From NCBI GenBank assembly GCA_010405405.1, contig MU004230.1, positions 3,555,744-3,619,743 of the forward strand: DNA of 64,000 bases, given 5' to 3'. Origin of the DNA: Microthyrium microscopicum. Taxonomy: Eukaryota; Ascomycota; Dothideomycetes; Microthyriales; Microthyriaceae. The notes under the pieces are model-generated. The model did not search any database. It worked only from the letters and a program-made list of their open reading frames with translations, and had not been told where the DNA came from. The translations under genes were made by a program, and so were the position numbers. Below are positions 42,994 through 56,700 of this stretch, piece after piece (position 1 is the first letter of the stretch; every line of letters starts with the position of its first letter).

Positions 42994-45190
42994 CTAGATG
43001 GCATCCACGTCCATGAATCCCTCGAAGTACTCATCGAGCAAGGTACAGGCCTTACCCGCAAACTCCCTCGTCCCACGCCCTCTCATCATCGTCCCCACGA
43101 CGCCATCCGGCCGCATTACAACGACTGCTACCTCACTCCTACTCATTCCGCCCAACCACTTCTCCCCTGCTGTCATGCCCTTGGTATCTAGATGCGGAAC
43201 ATCATCCACATACACTGCCCACTTACTCTCCCTCCACAACTTCGGCAGCTCCTCGACCTCCACTCCACCCTCCCCAAGCACCAACGCCGCCGTAAACAGT
43301 CCACTAACCGTCGTATACCGCTCCGGCCTAACATAGTCGTCCGACACAGCCGCAAACGGCGGCTGCGTACTATACTCCACGTTCGTCCGTCTCGCTGCCC
43401 TTCCAATCCGACTATTATCACTCAGCACATGCGCACTCACACCCTCCAACCACTCACTCGCACTGCTCAACGCTTTGGTGAACACCATGATGCGAAATTG
43501 CCCCAGGACTGGCACATCGAGCGCCAAGTCAATTGGACACCCATCGACCAGCCTACTCGCCCTAGCCGGCGGCGGAATGCTCCCCACCCTTAGTGCCCCC
43601 AACAAACTCCCCCGTTGTGGCACATTCAACACATTCGGCGCATAATCCGCACCAAAACCACTAGCGAATCTCGCATTTCGTAAACTCGTTTCCAAAAAGC
43701 GTGCTGGATCGCCCGCGCTCAACGCATCGCCTAGTTCATGATCAAAATCAATGAGATTGTCGATAATAGGTCGTCGTTCAAGTTCGTACGTGGCAAGTAA
43801 GGTTGGATGCGCAAGTCGGCGCAGGACGAGGTTGAGTTTCCACGCCAAGTTCCAGGCGTCCGCGATACCGGTGTTGAGACCGTGAGTTTGTGGCGAGTGC
43901 GTGTGCGCTGCGTCGCCGCAGAGGAGGATTTTCGGGTACGCGGGGGAGTCGCTGAATTTGGAGGCGATGCGGCGGGATACTTGGTAGCGGCCGAACCAGT
44001 CTATTGTGCGCCAGGAGGGGATATGTGGCTACGGGGTATGTCAATCACGGTGGAAAATCTAAAGCAAGGGAATGGTCACTTACTTCGAAGATTTCCGCGG
44101 CGCGCTGGACGGCGTAGGCGCTGGTTAGGACTTCGGAGGAGGTCTCTTCGGATGAATCGGAGCGCAGCTCGACGTACATGCGCGTCATGTTCCGTTCGCG
44201 AGGGAGGAGGATTGCTGTGCCGATATCCTGGGCGTGCACGTTGGTTTTGCTGTAGAGGTCGGGGAAGTCAAAGGTCGAATCGAGGATGCCGTCGATAACT
44301 CCCCAGACTTCACCGCTGTTCTCGCCGACTTGGCGTACACCCATGGCTTGAGCGACTTGGGAATGGGCTCCATCGCAACCTATGAGATACTGGGTTTGGA
44401 AGGCAATGCGTTCGTTATTACTGGTTTCGCATATTACATCAATAGGCCAGTTTCCGGGTGCGGTTTGATAGTCGATGAATGTTAGGTTTCTTGTTACGTC
44501 GTAGCCACGTTCTAGCATGTCTTTTAGGAAAACCTCTTCGACAAAGCCTTGGTGCACGTTTAAAAGGTATGGGTCTGTTGTATCGACTTGGTCGCATGGG
44601 AAGAGAACATCTTTCATTGTTCGATGTAGTGGCTCTTCTGGTGACGATGACTGATGGACGTCAGCTTATATCTGCTTTTGGAACTGATATACCTACCCAG
44701 AACCTTGTTTCGTGAACTTTGACTCCTTTAAGCAGAAGGCGATCGGACAAGCGCATTTGACGTAGTGTTTCTATGGTTTTTGGCAACAAGCTATCCGCTC
44801 TTCCAGTTTGAGTTCTTGTTGACCGATTATCGATCACCAAGACATTAATGCCACATCGTATCAGATTCGCCCTATGAGAGTTAGACAATTGATATATGCT
44901 TCTTACTCTAACAAGACTTACGCAAGGCATAAGCCAGTAGGCCCTGCTCCGACAATCGTTACTTGATAGACTATCCGCGGTTCCGATTCCTCATCATTAG
45001 AATGCTGCGTAGACGGTCGTTTTAGATTTCGATGAGTAGGTTTCCGTCTAAGTTTCGTCTTTTCCAATTTCTCCTGACTACTCTGAAATTTCATAACAAA
45101 ACCATTGAGTTCATCCTTGCGCAAAGACCGAACAGAGCTAGGTCGTGAGAGCTCATGTTGTCTCCGAGTATTCCGTTTGAAAAATGACAT
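42994..45190 (-). CDS. FAD-dependent aromatic monooxygenase (phenol 2-monooxygenase / PheA-TfdB family)
   Basis: Flavin hydroxylase that would add an OH group to a phenolic ring using NADPH and O2. Exons: 45,190-44,922, 44,871-44,697, 44,650-44,084 and 44,028-42,994. Introns are 50, 46 and 55 bp (GTAAGT...CATAG; GTAGGT...ATCAG; GTAAGT...CGTAG). Product 681 aa. FAD motifs: GAGPTGLCLA near 81-90, LIGCDGAHSQVAQAMG (DG motif, about 250) and LLCGDAAHTHSPQTHGLNTG (GD motif, about 375). The C-terminal part (from about 450) fits the thioredoxin-like dimerisation domain of phenol hydroxylases. A basic extension of about 75 residues precedes the Rossmann motif, longer than usual. The intron-1 join keeps CLAANLIRCGINVLVID. 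The substrate cannot be told. It stands alone, without other catabolic or biosynthetic genes beside it. Confidence 0.9.
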
Positions 45191-46773
45191 ATCCAAGACG
45201 AAGCTATAAAGAGAAATAGGCGTGTCTCAAGTTTAATAACCACGATCAGGGACCAAACATAAGCGAAAGACAACAGCAGCACACGAGCGTCGAAAAAAGT
45301 TGGGGAAAACAGGGTAAAGATTTCGATATGAGACACGAAAAACGTGCTGGCCGTGCCGCATCTATTATGGTTCACCAAATCAATATTTTGTTGATCTGCC
45401 TAATTCCCCTCTATCGGTGCAGATATCCGGACGCACAGTTCATCAATTCAGGAACCAAACAAACGGCTTCCGTCTGTGCCAGTTCACGTAAATCACTCCC
45501 GCTGGCCAGTGGGGCGTCGTCATAAACTGAGGATTGTCAACGCGCCTGGGATTTCTGCAGGCGAGCACCGTGAAAGGCGGCGCGTTAGCGTGTGATTTAG
45601 TGAGCGCCATTGCCATCAAAGCGAGCTTGTTCGGTGGAGTTTCTGCGGTGGTTATGCTTGGTCCCTTGGATGGATCCCGAACATGTCTCAGACTTGCGTG
45701 GTTGGCGGAGAAAAGGAAAATATTCAAATTCTTGGGAACTGGAACGCGATGTGAATGGTCAGGTAGTGGTGCGTTGTTGCAGCTAAAATGGTGATAGAGG
45801 TTTATATAGTGGATGAATTCTGGTTATTCGGACCGATTAGAACTTTAATCGAGGTTTAGGGAATTTTTGAAACCCCCGATCACTGCTAAATCTTACGTCT
45901 CTATCAAACTGTTGAAGCAGCACTTTGATAGAGATAACCTGTTTGGCTGTCTAGCAAGCTGATTGCTGACGGCGTTTCAAGCTTTACTCCGTGGTGCCTC
46001 GTCCAACGAAACTAGCAGATAACAGTTACAGGTTTTCGAGTGATTATCAAAAGTACGAACCCGAGCTGGACTACTGAGATTGGAGGAGGCTTAAAATTTG
46101 TGACCAACAAGGCGAGACGTTAGCAACTGGATTTGGCAAAGAACCAATTCGGTACTCCCGTACCCCTGAACAACCATCAGAAAAGGGGTTGGCAGAGCCG
46201 CCACCCGCCCAGTTGAATGGCACCAACACGTGGGATTAGATCCTTGTACGAACCTGCCAGATGTCATGGTTGTTTTTAGTGTTTCCACGTTTCCGGACGG
46301 GAAGCAACTTCTCTCTTCACATTTGTGATAGGCTTTGGGCAACGTGATATGTCCGGGTTGTCCATATGTGATGATATGTCTGACCTTTTCGATTGCCGAG
46401 CTTTGGCGAAGTGAAAACATGCATCACCGTTAAGCCATCGCTTAAGTCCTCGAGTGCCTGATGTCAAGATCAGACGAGACACGTTATCTTGCGGTACTAG
46501 TTCATAAGGCTATTTGTCTTATCAAAACAGGATTTTGCAACGGTCGGCTAACGATTCTCCGAACTTAAGACTACGCCTTTGGCGGTCAGTAGACAATACC
46601 ACAGCAAGCCGGTATTTCTCGGCAGATGATTGTCTTCGTGTACTCCTTGGATAGACCCAGACCGTCAAGACCGTTAAGGCAACATGAAAACCCGAAAGCG
46701 AGAAGGAGAGAATGTTTTATTACTGGCGGCATATATGTATACTATACACAATGTTCCCATGTGAACGTCACTG
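45191..46773. other. 1.6-kb intergenic region
   Basis: Upstream region of the monooxygenase and downstream region of the DUF1776 gene. Overlapping frames of 80-110 codons on both strands (45,443-45,794; 46,091-46,482) show no family resemblance. I see no RNA gene, repeat or transposon here. Confidence 0.45.
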
Positions 46774-48115
46774 TTAGTGGAGTTTGTATAGCGCTGTTCG
46801 CATCCTATCTTTCAATTGGCTTTTTGAAATCATCAAATCAACCAACGTGGTGGGAAGCGAACCGATGATGCCGTACAGCACCGAGCCGCTGCCAACACTT
46901 GATGTTCCAAACGGCCTCTTCATCGTCAACGCATCAAAGACCTTGTGATGAAGTTCACAAGGATTGGCGTATTTTCGAGAATCGCTTGCTCGCACTTGCT
47001 GAGCGCGAGGCGTTAAGGCCCCGAAATCAAATGCACCTAGCTTAAGATGCGAGACATGGACCCCAGAAGAATGAAGCTCGCGCTGCAGAGCTCGCGTGTA
47101 ACCCTCCAATGCGCCAACCATAGTAGTCTCTACGGCATGTAGTGGAGGACTCAAAGAGTATGTGATGGTTGGCGTTAGTATCAGGACTCGTGCTTGGTGT
47201 TCAATCACTAGTGGTAGGAAAGCTCCTGATGCGTTTATCGTTAAAGTGACCTTGGTTGAGAATTCGTCTGTCCAAACATCCGCTGCAATACTATCAATTC
47301 GCTTAAGTTGGTGATATGTAAGATCCGGGGCAATCACGACTCCAGTCAGATCCAGGGTATGTGGCGTGGCTCCTGGAAAACTTTGATGTCTGGAGTCCAA
47401 GATGCTGTGGAATTGCTGGATTGCTGCCTCTGTTTGAAACGGCTAGCACGTTGTTAATTCGAGAGCGTGTAAAAGTGAAGGAGCATAACATACATCGTCA
47501 ATTTCTAGTCTGAGGGGTTTGATATCTGGGCGTGATTCGGACTGAATAGTTGTAATATCATCGTGTGATATCGCAATGATGTAGACGATGAATCCCCGTT
47601 TCTCAAGATCGAGTGAAATAGACCTTACAACAGCCGATCCAGGAGTCCCGATTATTACTAGAAGAAATTAGAATATCCTGCAATCCACATTGGATGTTCA
47701 TCATACCAACTACTTCTTTCCTAGCTCCCTGCTTGCTTCGTTTCGCGCGACGAGTCTTCCTTTTTGAAGCCCGCTGATTGTAGTAGTAAACTGCATAAAC
47801 TGCACTGGCTGAAACAACTGCGAAGAAAATGGCAGATTTCGTCTTGTTTCGAACTATCCAGTCCTGTGAACTATTGAAAAATCCAGCTTTTGGCGTAAGC
47901 AGCAATTGAGGTGAACTTTTAGGCTTTGGAAGATCTGGTATTGGAATGCTCACGCCTAACACTTGATTAACTTGGTGAATGCTCTCCCGGACGATTTGAG
48001 TTGCAGTCTTTTCTGCAGCTTTTCCATATTCCCAGATATCATTCACCACGAAGGAGCGAACACTCTCAGAAGCTCGGTCGAGGCTATTAAGGTGGTGTTG
48101 ATCGCCACTTGACAT
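46774..48115 (-). CDS. DUF1776 membrane oxidoreductase-like protein (Pbr1-like)
   Basis: Fungal family related to short-chain dehydrogenases; the yeast member Pbr1 (YNL181W) is an essential putative oxidoreductase. Exons: 48,115-47,707, 47,657-47,494 and 47,442-46,774. Introns are 49 bp (GTATGA...TCTAG) and 51 bp (GTATGT...GCTAG). Product 413 aa. Residues 1-90 are soluble; a membrane segment (KSAIFFAVVSASAVYAVYYY, about 93-112) is followed by a very basic run (RASKRKTRRAKRSKQGARKE). A Rossmann-like start VVVIIGTPGSAVVRSISLDL begins near residue 135 with a changed dinucleotide motif (GTPGSAV instead of TGxxxGIG). An SDR-like core follows, with TINASGAFLPLVIEHQARVLILTPT and a helix GALEGYTRALQRELHSSGVHV in the position of the SDR catalytic YxxxK helix. 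The canonical Tyr-x3-Lys is absent, as far as I can see. Last normal-GC gene before the right AT-rich block, 260 bp away. Confidence 0.85.
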
Positions 48116-48372
48116 TCTGGATCCAGTAAATGCGAATTTGAACGATTAGACTTTACACTGTGCCCTTATTTATGATGGATTTAGATGCCTTCCGGGTTGT
48201 GCTGATGATGGAGAGGAATGAAAGTTGAAGCCTTGGATCTTGTCTGACGATGGACGTGGGGGTCGCACCCTGCCCAATCATTTGCCACACCAACAGCATC
48301 GTGACAGAAGGTTCGTTCCAAACCCTGGATCCACGCTAGTCCTGATCTAGGATTAGGAAGCAGAAATACCAA

Positions 48373-50553
48373 AATTCGGCCTCTATTAGCTATTATATCT
48401 TTTTACCTTTTCTATCCTTTTTTATATATTACTTTTACCTCTATTATAGCCTAAATTCTAGGCTCTAAAAAGATACGTTTTATATCTTTAATAGAGTATA
48501 AATACTATAGTTATTATAGTAGTTAGTTAATTAGATTTTTTAATATTCTTTTTACTAATTCTATATTTCTTAAGCTATATAAACTATATTTTATTAGTTA
48601 TAAGCCTAATATTCTAATATACTTTTATTATTTTATTATTCTATATATAAATTTCTTATAAACTATATTATTATAATCTTCTAAATTTTAGCTATTACTA
48701 TATACTAATTTTAGTATTAATACTTAATATTTAAGTTATAGATTAACTTATAACGTTACTTTTAAAGTTATAATTATTACTAAAGCTAGAACTACTATTT
48801 AGAGCTACTACTTTTTTAGAATAGGATTAGGAAGTACTTTACTTTACTTATCTCTCTTTATAGTAACTTATACTTCTTTTTATTACTTTACTATTTATAA
48901 TATCTATTTAAATTATTAAGAAGTAATAAGAGAACTTTACTATATTATTTAATAATAAGAAAGAGTAAGAAATTAGTAAATTAAATTAAGAAATTACTTA
49001 AAGAGGTAATCTTATAAACTTTAAGGATATAAATATTCTTTTATCCTTTCTCCTTTTTCTTTTCTTCTTTTCTTCTTTATTATATACTTTAAGCTTTACT
49101 TTATTTATACCTTTATTAGTACTCTTTTTACTATATTTAGTATTTATATAATCTTTACTATTAAGATCTTAGTATCTTCTTATCTTTAATAGTCCTTAAA
49201 AACTATTACTCTTTTAAACTCTTAATACGCTAATAGCTTTAATATTAATAGTACTAGAATATATTAATAGCTTTAGTATTTATAGAGGTAAAGTATAAGT
49301 AATACTTCTTACTACTTTTAGTTATTATCTAGTCCTCTAATCTTTAATAATTCTTTTACTATTATTACTCTCTTAACTTTAAGGACTTAACTATTAGTAA
49401 TCTTTACCTTTAAGGACTTAACTTCTTTACTACCTTAATATACTAATAGCTTTAGTATTAATAGTACTAAATAATACCTTCTAACTTCTTAATAGTAACT
49501 ATATTACTATACTTGCTACTTTCTTTCTTATAGACCTAAGTTACTAAGTAAGTCTCTTAAAGAAACTTACTATTAGTATTATATAAATTATTATTATTAT
49601 TCTTTAACTTTAAGAACTTAATCTTTTTATTACTTTAGCTATAGTAGTACTAAAACCTATACTACTTTTAAGTACGTCCTAAATTCCTATAGAATATTAT
49701 TAGTAATCTTACTACTACTAACCTAACCTTAGTACTTTAGTCTAGGCTTAGTATACTATAACTAGAAGGTATATTTAGTAAAGATATATAAGTATCTAAT
49801 TATTCTATATTCTATTTCTAAGTAAAGTAAAAGAAATACTTAATAAAGATATATAAGTATCTAATTATTCTATATTCTATTTCTAAGAAGGTAATAGTAT
49901 CTACTAGAAGCGCTTATTATAAGCTTATGCGCGCTCTTTCTAAACGAACTTAATATAAATTGCCTAAATAAGTAATCCCTTAATTCCTAGAAGTATAAAA
50001 TACTTTTTTCCTCTTTTTCTCTACTTCTTCTTCTTCTTCTTCTATATATTAAGTTCCTACTTCCTAATTAAAGTAGTATTAAAAATATTAGCCTTTATAG
50101 AAAGCTAGGTATTATTCCTAAGTATACTATATAGAAGCTTATAGAAGGATTATCTATAATAGTAATTACTAGTAATCTCTTTATAGTAATTATATTAAAG
50201 AATAGTAATAACTAGTATATTTAGATTAACTCTATAAAATAATAAATATATACCTTAAATATATAGAATTATATTAATCTAAAAGAAACTAGTTCTTCTT
50301 TAAAAGAACTAGTATACCTATTTAAAATATACCTAATAGAATTTATTATTTCTTAAGTACTTATAAAGAATAATAAGAATTAACTTACTTAAATAGTAGA
50401 GTTAATTCCTACTTAAGAATATAATATTCTATTATAAATATATAATTTAAACTACTAAGAGTATTAAAATACTAAAAACGCTATAGTTAAAATTAATAAC
50501 TTCTTAAATAAGATAGTATCTAAAAGTTTTTAGAACTATATTACTAATATTTT
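48373..50553. other. RIP-saturated AT-rich DNA, left flank of the LTR element
   Basis: AT-rich, CpA/TpG-poor, with no recognisable coding remnant. It begins within about 20 bp after normal-GC DNA near 48,370. It seems to continue beyond the LTR element at 58,133, so the retrotransposon inserted into DNA that was already repetitive. It contains a 44-bp direct repeat. Confidence 0.75.
49779..49887. repeat. 44-bp direct repeat pair
   Basis: Copies at 49,779-49,822 and 49,844-49,887 start TAAAGATATATAAGTATCTA and are identical over 44 bp, with a 21-bp spacer. Identity after RIP means the duplication arose after the RIP of this region, or was too short to be altered independently. Confidence 0.8.
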
Positions 50554-50715
50554 TATTAGGGGTTGAACCCCCTGAAGCTATGCCCGTTCGGGCTACCCCT
50601 ATTATATATAAACACCTCAATTAAAGAGTCTCTTGACTCTTCTTTCTCTCTAAGTTACCTTCCTATTTAGTAGGCTTACAATATAACTTGTCTCTTTATT
50701 ATCTAACCCATAATA
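50554..50715 (+). repeat. 5' LTR (162 bp)
   Basis: Contains the short palindromes GGGGTTGAACCCC and GCCCGTTCGGGC near its left end and a TATA-like TATTATATATAAACACC, the likely LTR promoter. It keeps more CpA/TpG than the element interior. Confidence 0.85.
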
Positions 50716-53700
50716 TTAAGTAACTTTAAAACTAACCCCTCTCTTTACCTACTCCCTCTCCATCCGTTAATAAATAGCTAGAATAGCAGACTAAGATCTT
50801 TCTTACCTAATAATCGCTAGATAGGATAAAGAAACGTTCTCTAAGAGCTTTACTTACAAGAACGTAGAAGCATACTTTACGTATATTAGCTAATAATAGA
50901 CAGAGCTATAGAATTACTTAGACGTATCTTAGGAGGCAACTAACAATAGCTTATAACAAGTAATAGATAGTATTTTACTACTTAATAATATACTTAATTT
51001 ATCTATCTTGCAATTATATATAACTATTACTAATTATAGACAAGCCCTATAATAACTAAACGGATTAACTAGCAAAATTCATACATAATTAAATAAGAAT
51101 GCGTAATAAATTATAGTAATCTATGCTAAACTCTAAGCCTAAGTTAATAACTAAAATAAATAGCTTACTAATATCTATACTAGCGATAAGATCCTTATAT
51201 AATAAGTAAATAATACCACCTATAAGACACTAACCTAGTAGTAGTAATAAGAATAGGAATAATTCTAGAAAGAATCTATAACGCCTAGTATAACTCTTTC
51301 TTTAATACTAGCTATACCCTTTACTAGAGAAACTTCTAACTATAGCTATTACCCTCCTTTAATTCTATAAGCTAATCCTTTTTAGACTCTAATCATAATA
51401 GCTAGACTAGTAGCCCCTCCTCTACCTCCTCTAATAAATTTTCTAGCTACCTAATATAAGCTACTTTAACTACTACTACAAAACCTTTAACTAACTCTTC
51501 TAAACTTAAAACAATATTTATATAAGGACCTAACCCTTTACCCTAGTTTTTACTAAATAATTAAAGCAAAATTATATATTAATAGATAAATTTATATAAA
51601 TAACTATGCCTAAATCTACTATATATTTAGCTAGCTTATAAGAGATGCTACTTAATAAGTCCTTCCTTAGATTTAGAATCCTACTAGCTATAGTATTATA
51701 AGTTTTAGTAAATTTATAGAACGAATAGACCTTCTCTTTTATAACCTATACGAAGAAATAAGAGCTTTAGTAAACTTCTAAGGAATTTAGTAAGGAGGTA
51801 GAGAATAGAGAATCTTTTAGGCTAAGTTTTAGTAGTATCTCGTCTATATTAAAGTATAATTTTAGGCCGCCTCTATTTAGATATAGTTCTTAGAAAATGC
51901 TATAGATTCTAGTCTTAGAACGGCTCTAATTACTTATCCTTAGCCTAATAATTTAGATACCTTTGCCTAAGAAGCTTTAGAGACCTAGAATTAAATAATT
52001 TAAGCCTATATAAGCTATTATAGCCTAAGAGGCCTAAATGCTAAAATAAGTACTTAGTAGAGTTAATTATTTAAGAATTAGAACCTAAATATAATAAAAG
52101 GCGTCTAGGTTAGAGTTAGCTAAGCCTAGCATAACTATTATAAGTAAAATAACCTTTATTTTCACTATAGCTTAGCTAATTATAAGATTTAGGATTATAA
52201 ATAGGCGCCCTAAGCATTATCTAGAAGTTAGAATTCCTCCTATAGCTAGGCTAGCTATAGATAAGGATAAGGCAGAGAAGGCATTACTAGAGGCAGATAC
52301 TTATAGAATAATACTAATAGATTCTAAGCTAGTACTACTAACGCTTTAGACGTCTCCTAGAGTAGCTAGCTAATAAGGGCTACTACTACTTAGCTAAGAA
52401 ATAATAACCCTTATAATAATCTATACGACATTACTAATATAAAATTAGAAAACTAGTAAGCTTAAATTAAAGACGTAATACTAAGCTAGAAAATTATAAA
52501 AATATTATTTTAGGATAGTATTAAAAGTTCTTTATTTAAAATATAGTTATAGAGCCCTTTTTAATACCTTTAATAGTAAATTAATTTTCTTTATATATAG
52601 GCTTTATTAATAGTAGCTACTTAACCTATTTCTTTATAAGTCTTTGCTTTACCTAAAGATATAAACTTAAACGTATATTACTACCTTAGGTAATTCCTAT
52701 TAAAGAGATAAATAGCGAGGCTAGAGAAATCTATAAAATAGTAATTATAAAGATTAATATTAAAGGCTATAAAGAAATTATTTAAGCCTTTATAGTAAAA
52801 AAGACTCTAAGCTATAATATAATCCTTAGCCTATCTTAAATAAAGAAATAGGATATTATTCTCTATATAAAACCTAAGAAGCTAGTCTTTAATAAAATAG
52901 GTTATATAGTTATAAGTCTAAAGACTCCTTAAAAAAAGTATAACTATATAGCAATTAGAGTTATAGTATTTAAGATACTTACCTAATAAGCTAGAAAGTA
53001 AATAAAATAGTCTTAAGAAGACTTAATACTAATTATATAAGTCTTTACTATAAGTCTTTATAACTTATAAAAAGCTCTTACTTTTAAGAAGCATATTAAC
53101 TCTTATAAAAAGCTTCCTAAATAGTATTTAGATTACCTTAACCTCTTTTAAAGAGAGCTAGCTAATAAATAGCTACTTATTTAAGGCTCTTTCGTAGACT
53201 ATAAGATTAACCTAATCCTAGATACTAATAGAAAGGAATCTTAGTTACCTTAGTAAGTATTATACCCTATAAATTAAGACGAATTACTAGCCCTTAGAAG
53301 AATTCTTAATAATCTACTAGAAAGTAAGTTTATTTAAGTAAGTAACTTACTTACTAAAATACTAATTCTCTTTATTTATAAAGTAGATAGATTAATTTAG
53401 TTTTATTATAACTACTATACGTTAAATAAGTTAACTATAAAGGATTATTACTCCTTACTACTTATTTATAAGATACTAAATATCTTAAGAAAGGTATAAT
53501 AATTTACTAAGCTAGACGTATCTTAAGTATTTTATAAGATTTAGATATATAAGGGTAATAAGTAGAAGATAGCCTTTTAGACAAGATATAGCTTATTTAA
53601 ATAGATAGTAACATTATTTAGGTTATTAAATACTCTAAGCACTTTTTAAAGGTTTATTAACTTTACTCTTTAAGATATCTTAGATAACTATATTTTTATA

Positions 53701-56700
53701 TACTTAAATAACGTCTTAATCTTTAGCTTAAGTACTAGGAAATAATATAAGGCTTACGTCTATAAAGTCCTTAAGTAATTATAAAAAGTAGAACTCTACC
53801 TTAATATTTAGAAGTATAAATTTATAACTACTTAGATAATATACTTAGATTATATTATTAAGGCTAGATAAAGAATCTTAATAGACCTAGCTAAAGTTAA
53901 AGCAATTTAAGAATAGAAGGCTCCTAAGAACGTTTATAGAGTTTAAGCTTTCTTTAGCTTTATTAATTTCTATTGTAGGTTTATACTAAACTTTTAAATA
54001 ATTACGGAACCTCTTATTTAACTTACCTAAAAGGATATTCCCTTCTTATTTAAAGACCTAAAGAAAGTTATATTTAAGGAGCTAAAATAGCTCTTTACTA
54101 CTAACTAAATACTAGCCCTATTTAACTATAATAAAGAGACTCTTATCTATATTAATTCCTTTAGTTACTCTTTAGGAGCTATACTAATATAAAAAGATAA
54201 GATAGATAAGTTTTAACTAGTAGCCTATTTCTCTAAAAAATATAACTCTACTTAAAGTAACTACTTAATCTATAATAAAGAAATACTTATAATTATACTT
54301 ACTCTAGAAGAATAGGACTTAAAGCTATGAGTAGTAGAGAAATTTAAAATAATATTTAATTATAAGAACCTAGAGTATTTTATAAAACCATAGAAGCTTA
54401 TAAAAAGGCACGTCTAATAGTCTATTAAACTTATAAAGTATAATATAATAATTAAGTATCGTTTAGGCTTATAGAATAATATAGCAGATAGTCTCTCTTA
54501 TTATAAATAAGATATACCCTAAGACGTAGTTAATAAAAGGATCTAGGCTAGAACTTTCTAACTACTTTATACCTAAGGAGATTAATTACTTAAACTACTA
54601 TAAGCCTTACCTATCTATATTACCGCCTTTCCTATAGCGATTAAAAACGAATTAATAGAGACTCTACTAGCTAATAAAGCTTTAATCCTTAGCTTACTAC
54701 TATTAATACTAAACGTTCTTAAACTATTAGTAACTTAGTAAAATAAGGTAGTATAAGTTAATAATACCTATTAAGTAGCTTATTAAATAATTAAGGCTAG
54801 TAGATAAAAATTTCTCTTATTAATCGTAGGTATTAAAATCTCTATTCCTAACTACTTAATTAATAATAAGAATTATCTTTACTAAAGAGGACGACTATAG
54901 ATTCTAAACTTAGAACCTCTACGGATAATAATATTATAAGTAGCGTATACGTCCTTAACTTAAGGCTATTTTAGTCATAAAGGAACTTATTAAGCTTTAT
55001 AGCTATACTTCTTTTAGCCTAGAATTATAGTTAATATAAGGCATTTTGTAAGAAATTATAGTATATATAGCTAATTAAAAGTTAGTTATAAGTAGAAAAA
55101 AGGCTTTCTAAAGCCTCTACTTATCCTAAGCTAATAATAGTAAGAACTATTTATAGATTTTATAATAGACCTCTCTCTATTAAATAAATATATAATCTTA
55201 ATAGTTATTATTAATTAGCTAAGTAAAAAAGTAATCCTAATTCCTCTCGCTTAAAGAGAAGCTAAAGATATTATAACTATTTTCTTATAATACGTTTATT
55301 CCCTTTATAGTATTCTTAATATAATTATCTATAATTATAACCTAGTATTCGTAGGAAACTTCTAGACAAAGTTTTATACGCTATTATAAATAGAGCTATA
55401 GCTATTAATTATATTTTATCCCTAGATAAATAGCTTTATAGAACAGCAAAACTTAGATATTAAAGCCAAAGTATAAATATATACTAATTATATATAATTA
55501 AACTAGTTCTTACTAATACTAATACTTTAACTTATGCTTAACTTATAATGCTTATTTATAATAGAACTCTTACCCTTCTTTCTATCTTACGGCTTTAAGA
55601 ACTCTACTTTTCTAGACTTTCCTAAGTAAGCTCTTTTATCTAAATAGAAAAATACTTTAAAAGAGAGAAAGGAAAAAGCTATTTATATAATTTTAAAAGC
55701 TATAAAATAGACTTAAGATACTATAACTCTTACCTAAGAAAGAATATAAGAATAAGCTAACTAAATAAGAATCTAAACGCCTAAGTACGAAGTTAGCAAT
55801 TAAGTCTAGCTAAACTTAAAGAATACTAAGACTAAATAAGTAAAGAAGAAGTTTAATTACTATTACTCTAAGTTTTAAATTATAAAGGTAGTAAGCTTAT
55901 ATATAATCGTATTAAATACGCTATAAAGAACTAAGAAATTCTACATCGACCTATTTAGACTAGTAATGAATAACTTATTCCTAAGTTAAGATACTAATAA
56001 TTCTTATCTATTACTAATCTTAGTTAAAGACTTAGATAGAGAAGAATAAGAAGAGTAGCTAATAGAGGAGATTATAACTAAAAAATATAAGAAGATAATA
56101 AAGAGCAAACTCTATATAGTCTATGTTATTAAATAAATAGATTATCTAGATATAATAGAAGAATTAATTAACTTTATTAAATAGTTAGAAACCTACGTAA
56201 AGTAGATAAAGAAAATAAAGTATATATAAGATAATTATAAAAAATTAGTATTAAACTAGTCTATTCTTTAAGTATAACTAAGATTAAAAATTAGCCCTCC
56301 TATTATAGTAATTAACTTTATAAAGATATAATTAGAGGTGTTATCTATAATCTACGTATGGAAATATTTTTCTTTTATTTATACTAAGACCTCTTTTCCT
56401 ACTAAATAAAACTAGAAAACTATAAAAATATAAGAAAACTAAAGAAATAAGATATGCCTAATAAACTCTTACTACTAAGGAAGATAAACTTAAGTAGTGC
56501 CTTAAAGTATAGGAGGATTAAAGTAGATAGTTAATAGTAAAGAATTCTTATCCTTCTTAGTAACCTCCTTCTTATTATTATAAAAATACTTCTTACCTAA
56601 GCTAATATTATTATTATAGACGTAGTTTAAATATATATTATTATAAAATCCTAAAAACTAAACGTAACCTATATATCATAGCTAATTCTTTAAATTAGAA

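Noticed and set aside
45443-45794. Opposite-strand frames of 94 and 86 codons between the monooxygenase and DUF1776 genes
   Set aside because: They mirror one another over the same DNA and neither resembles a known protein; no splice partner seen.
42994-48115. Secondary-metabolite gene cluster, suggested by a monooxygenase beside an oxidoreductase-like gene
   Set aside because: No synthase, transporter or pathway regulator is present, and DUF1776 is a conserved housekeeping-type family.
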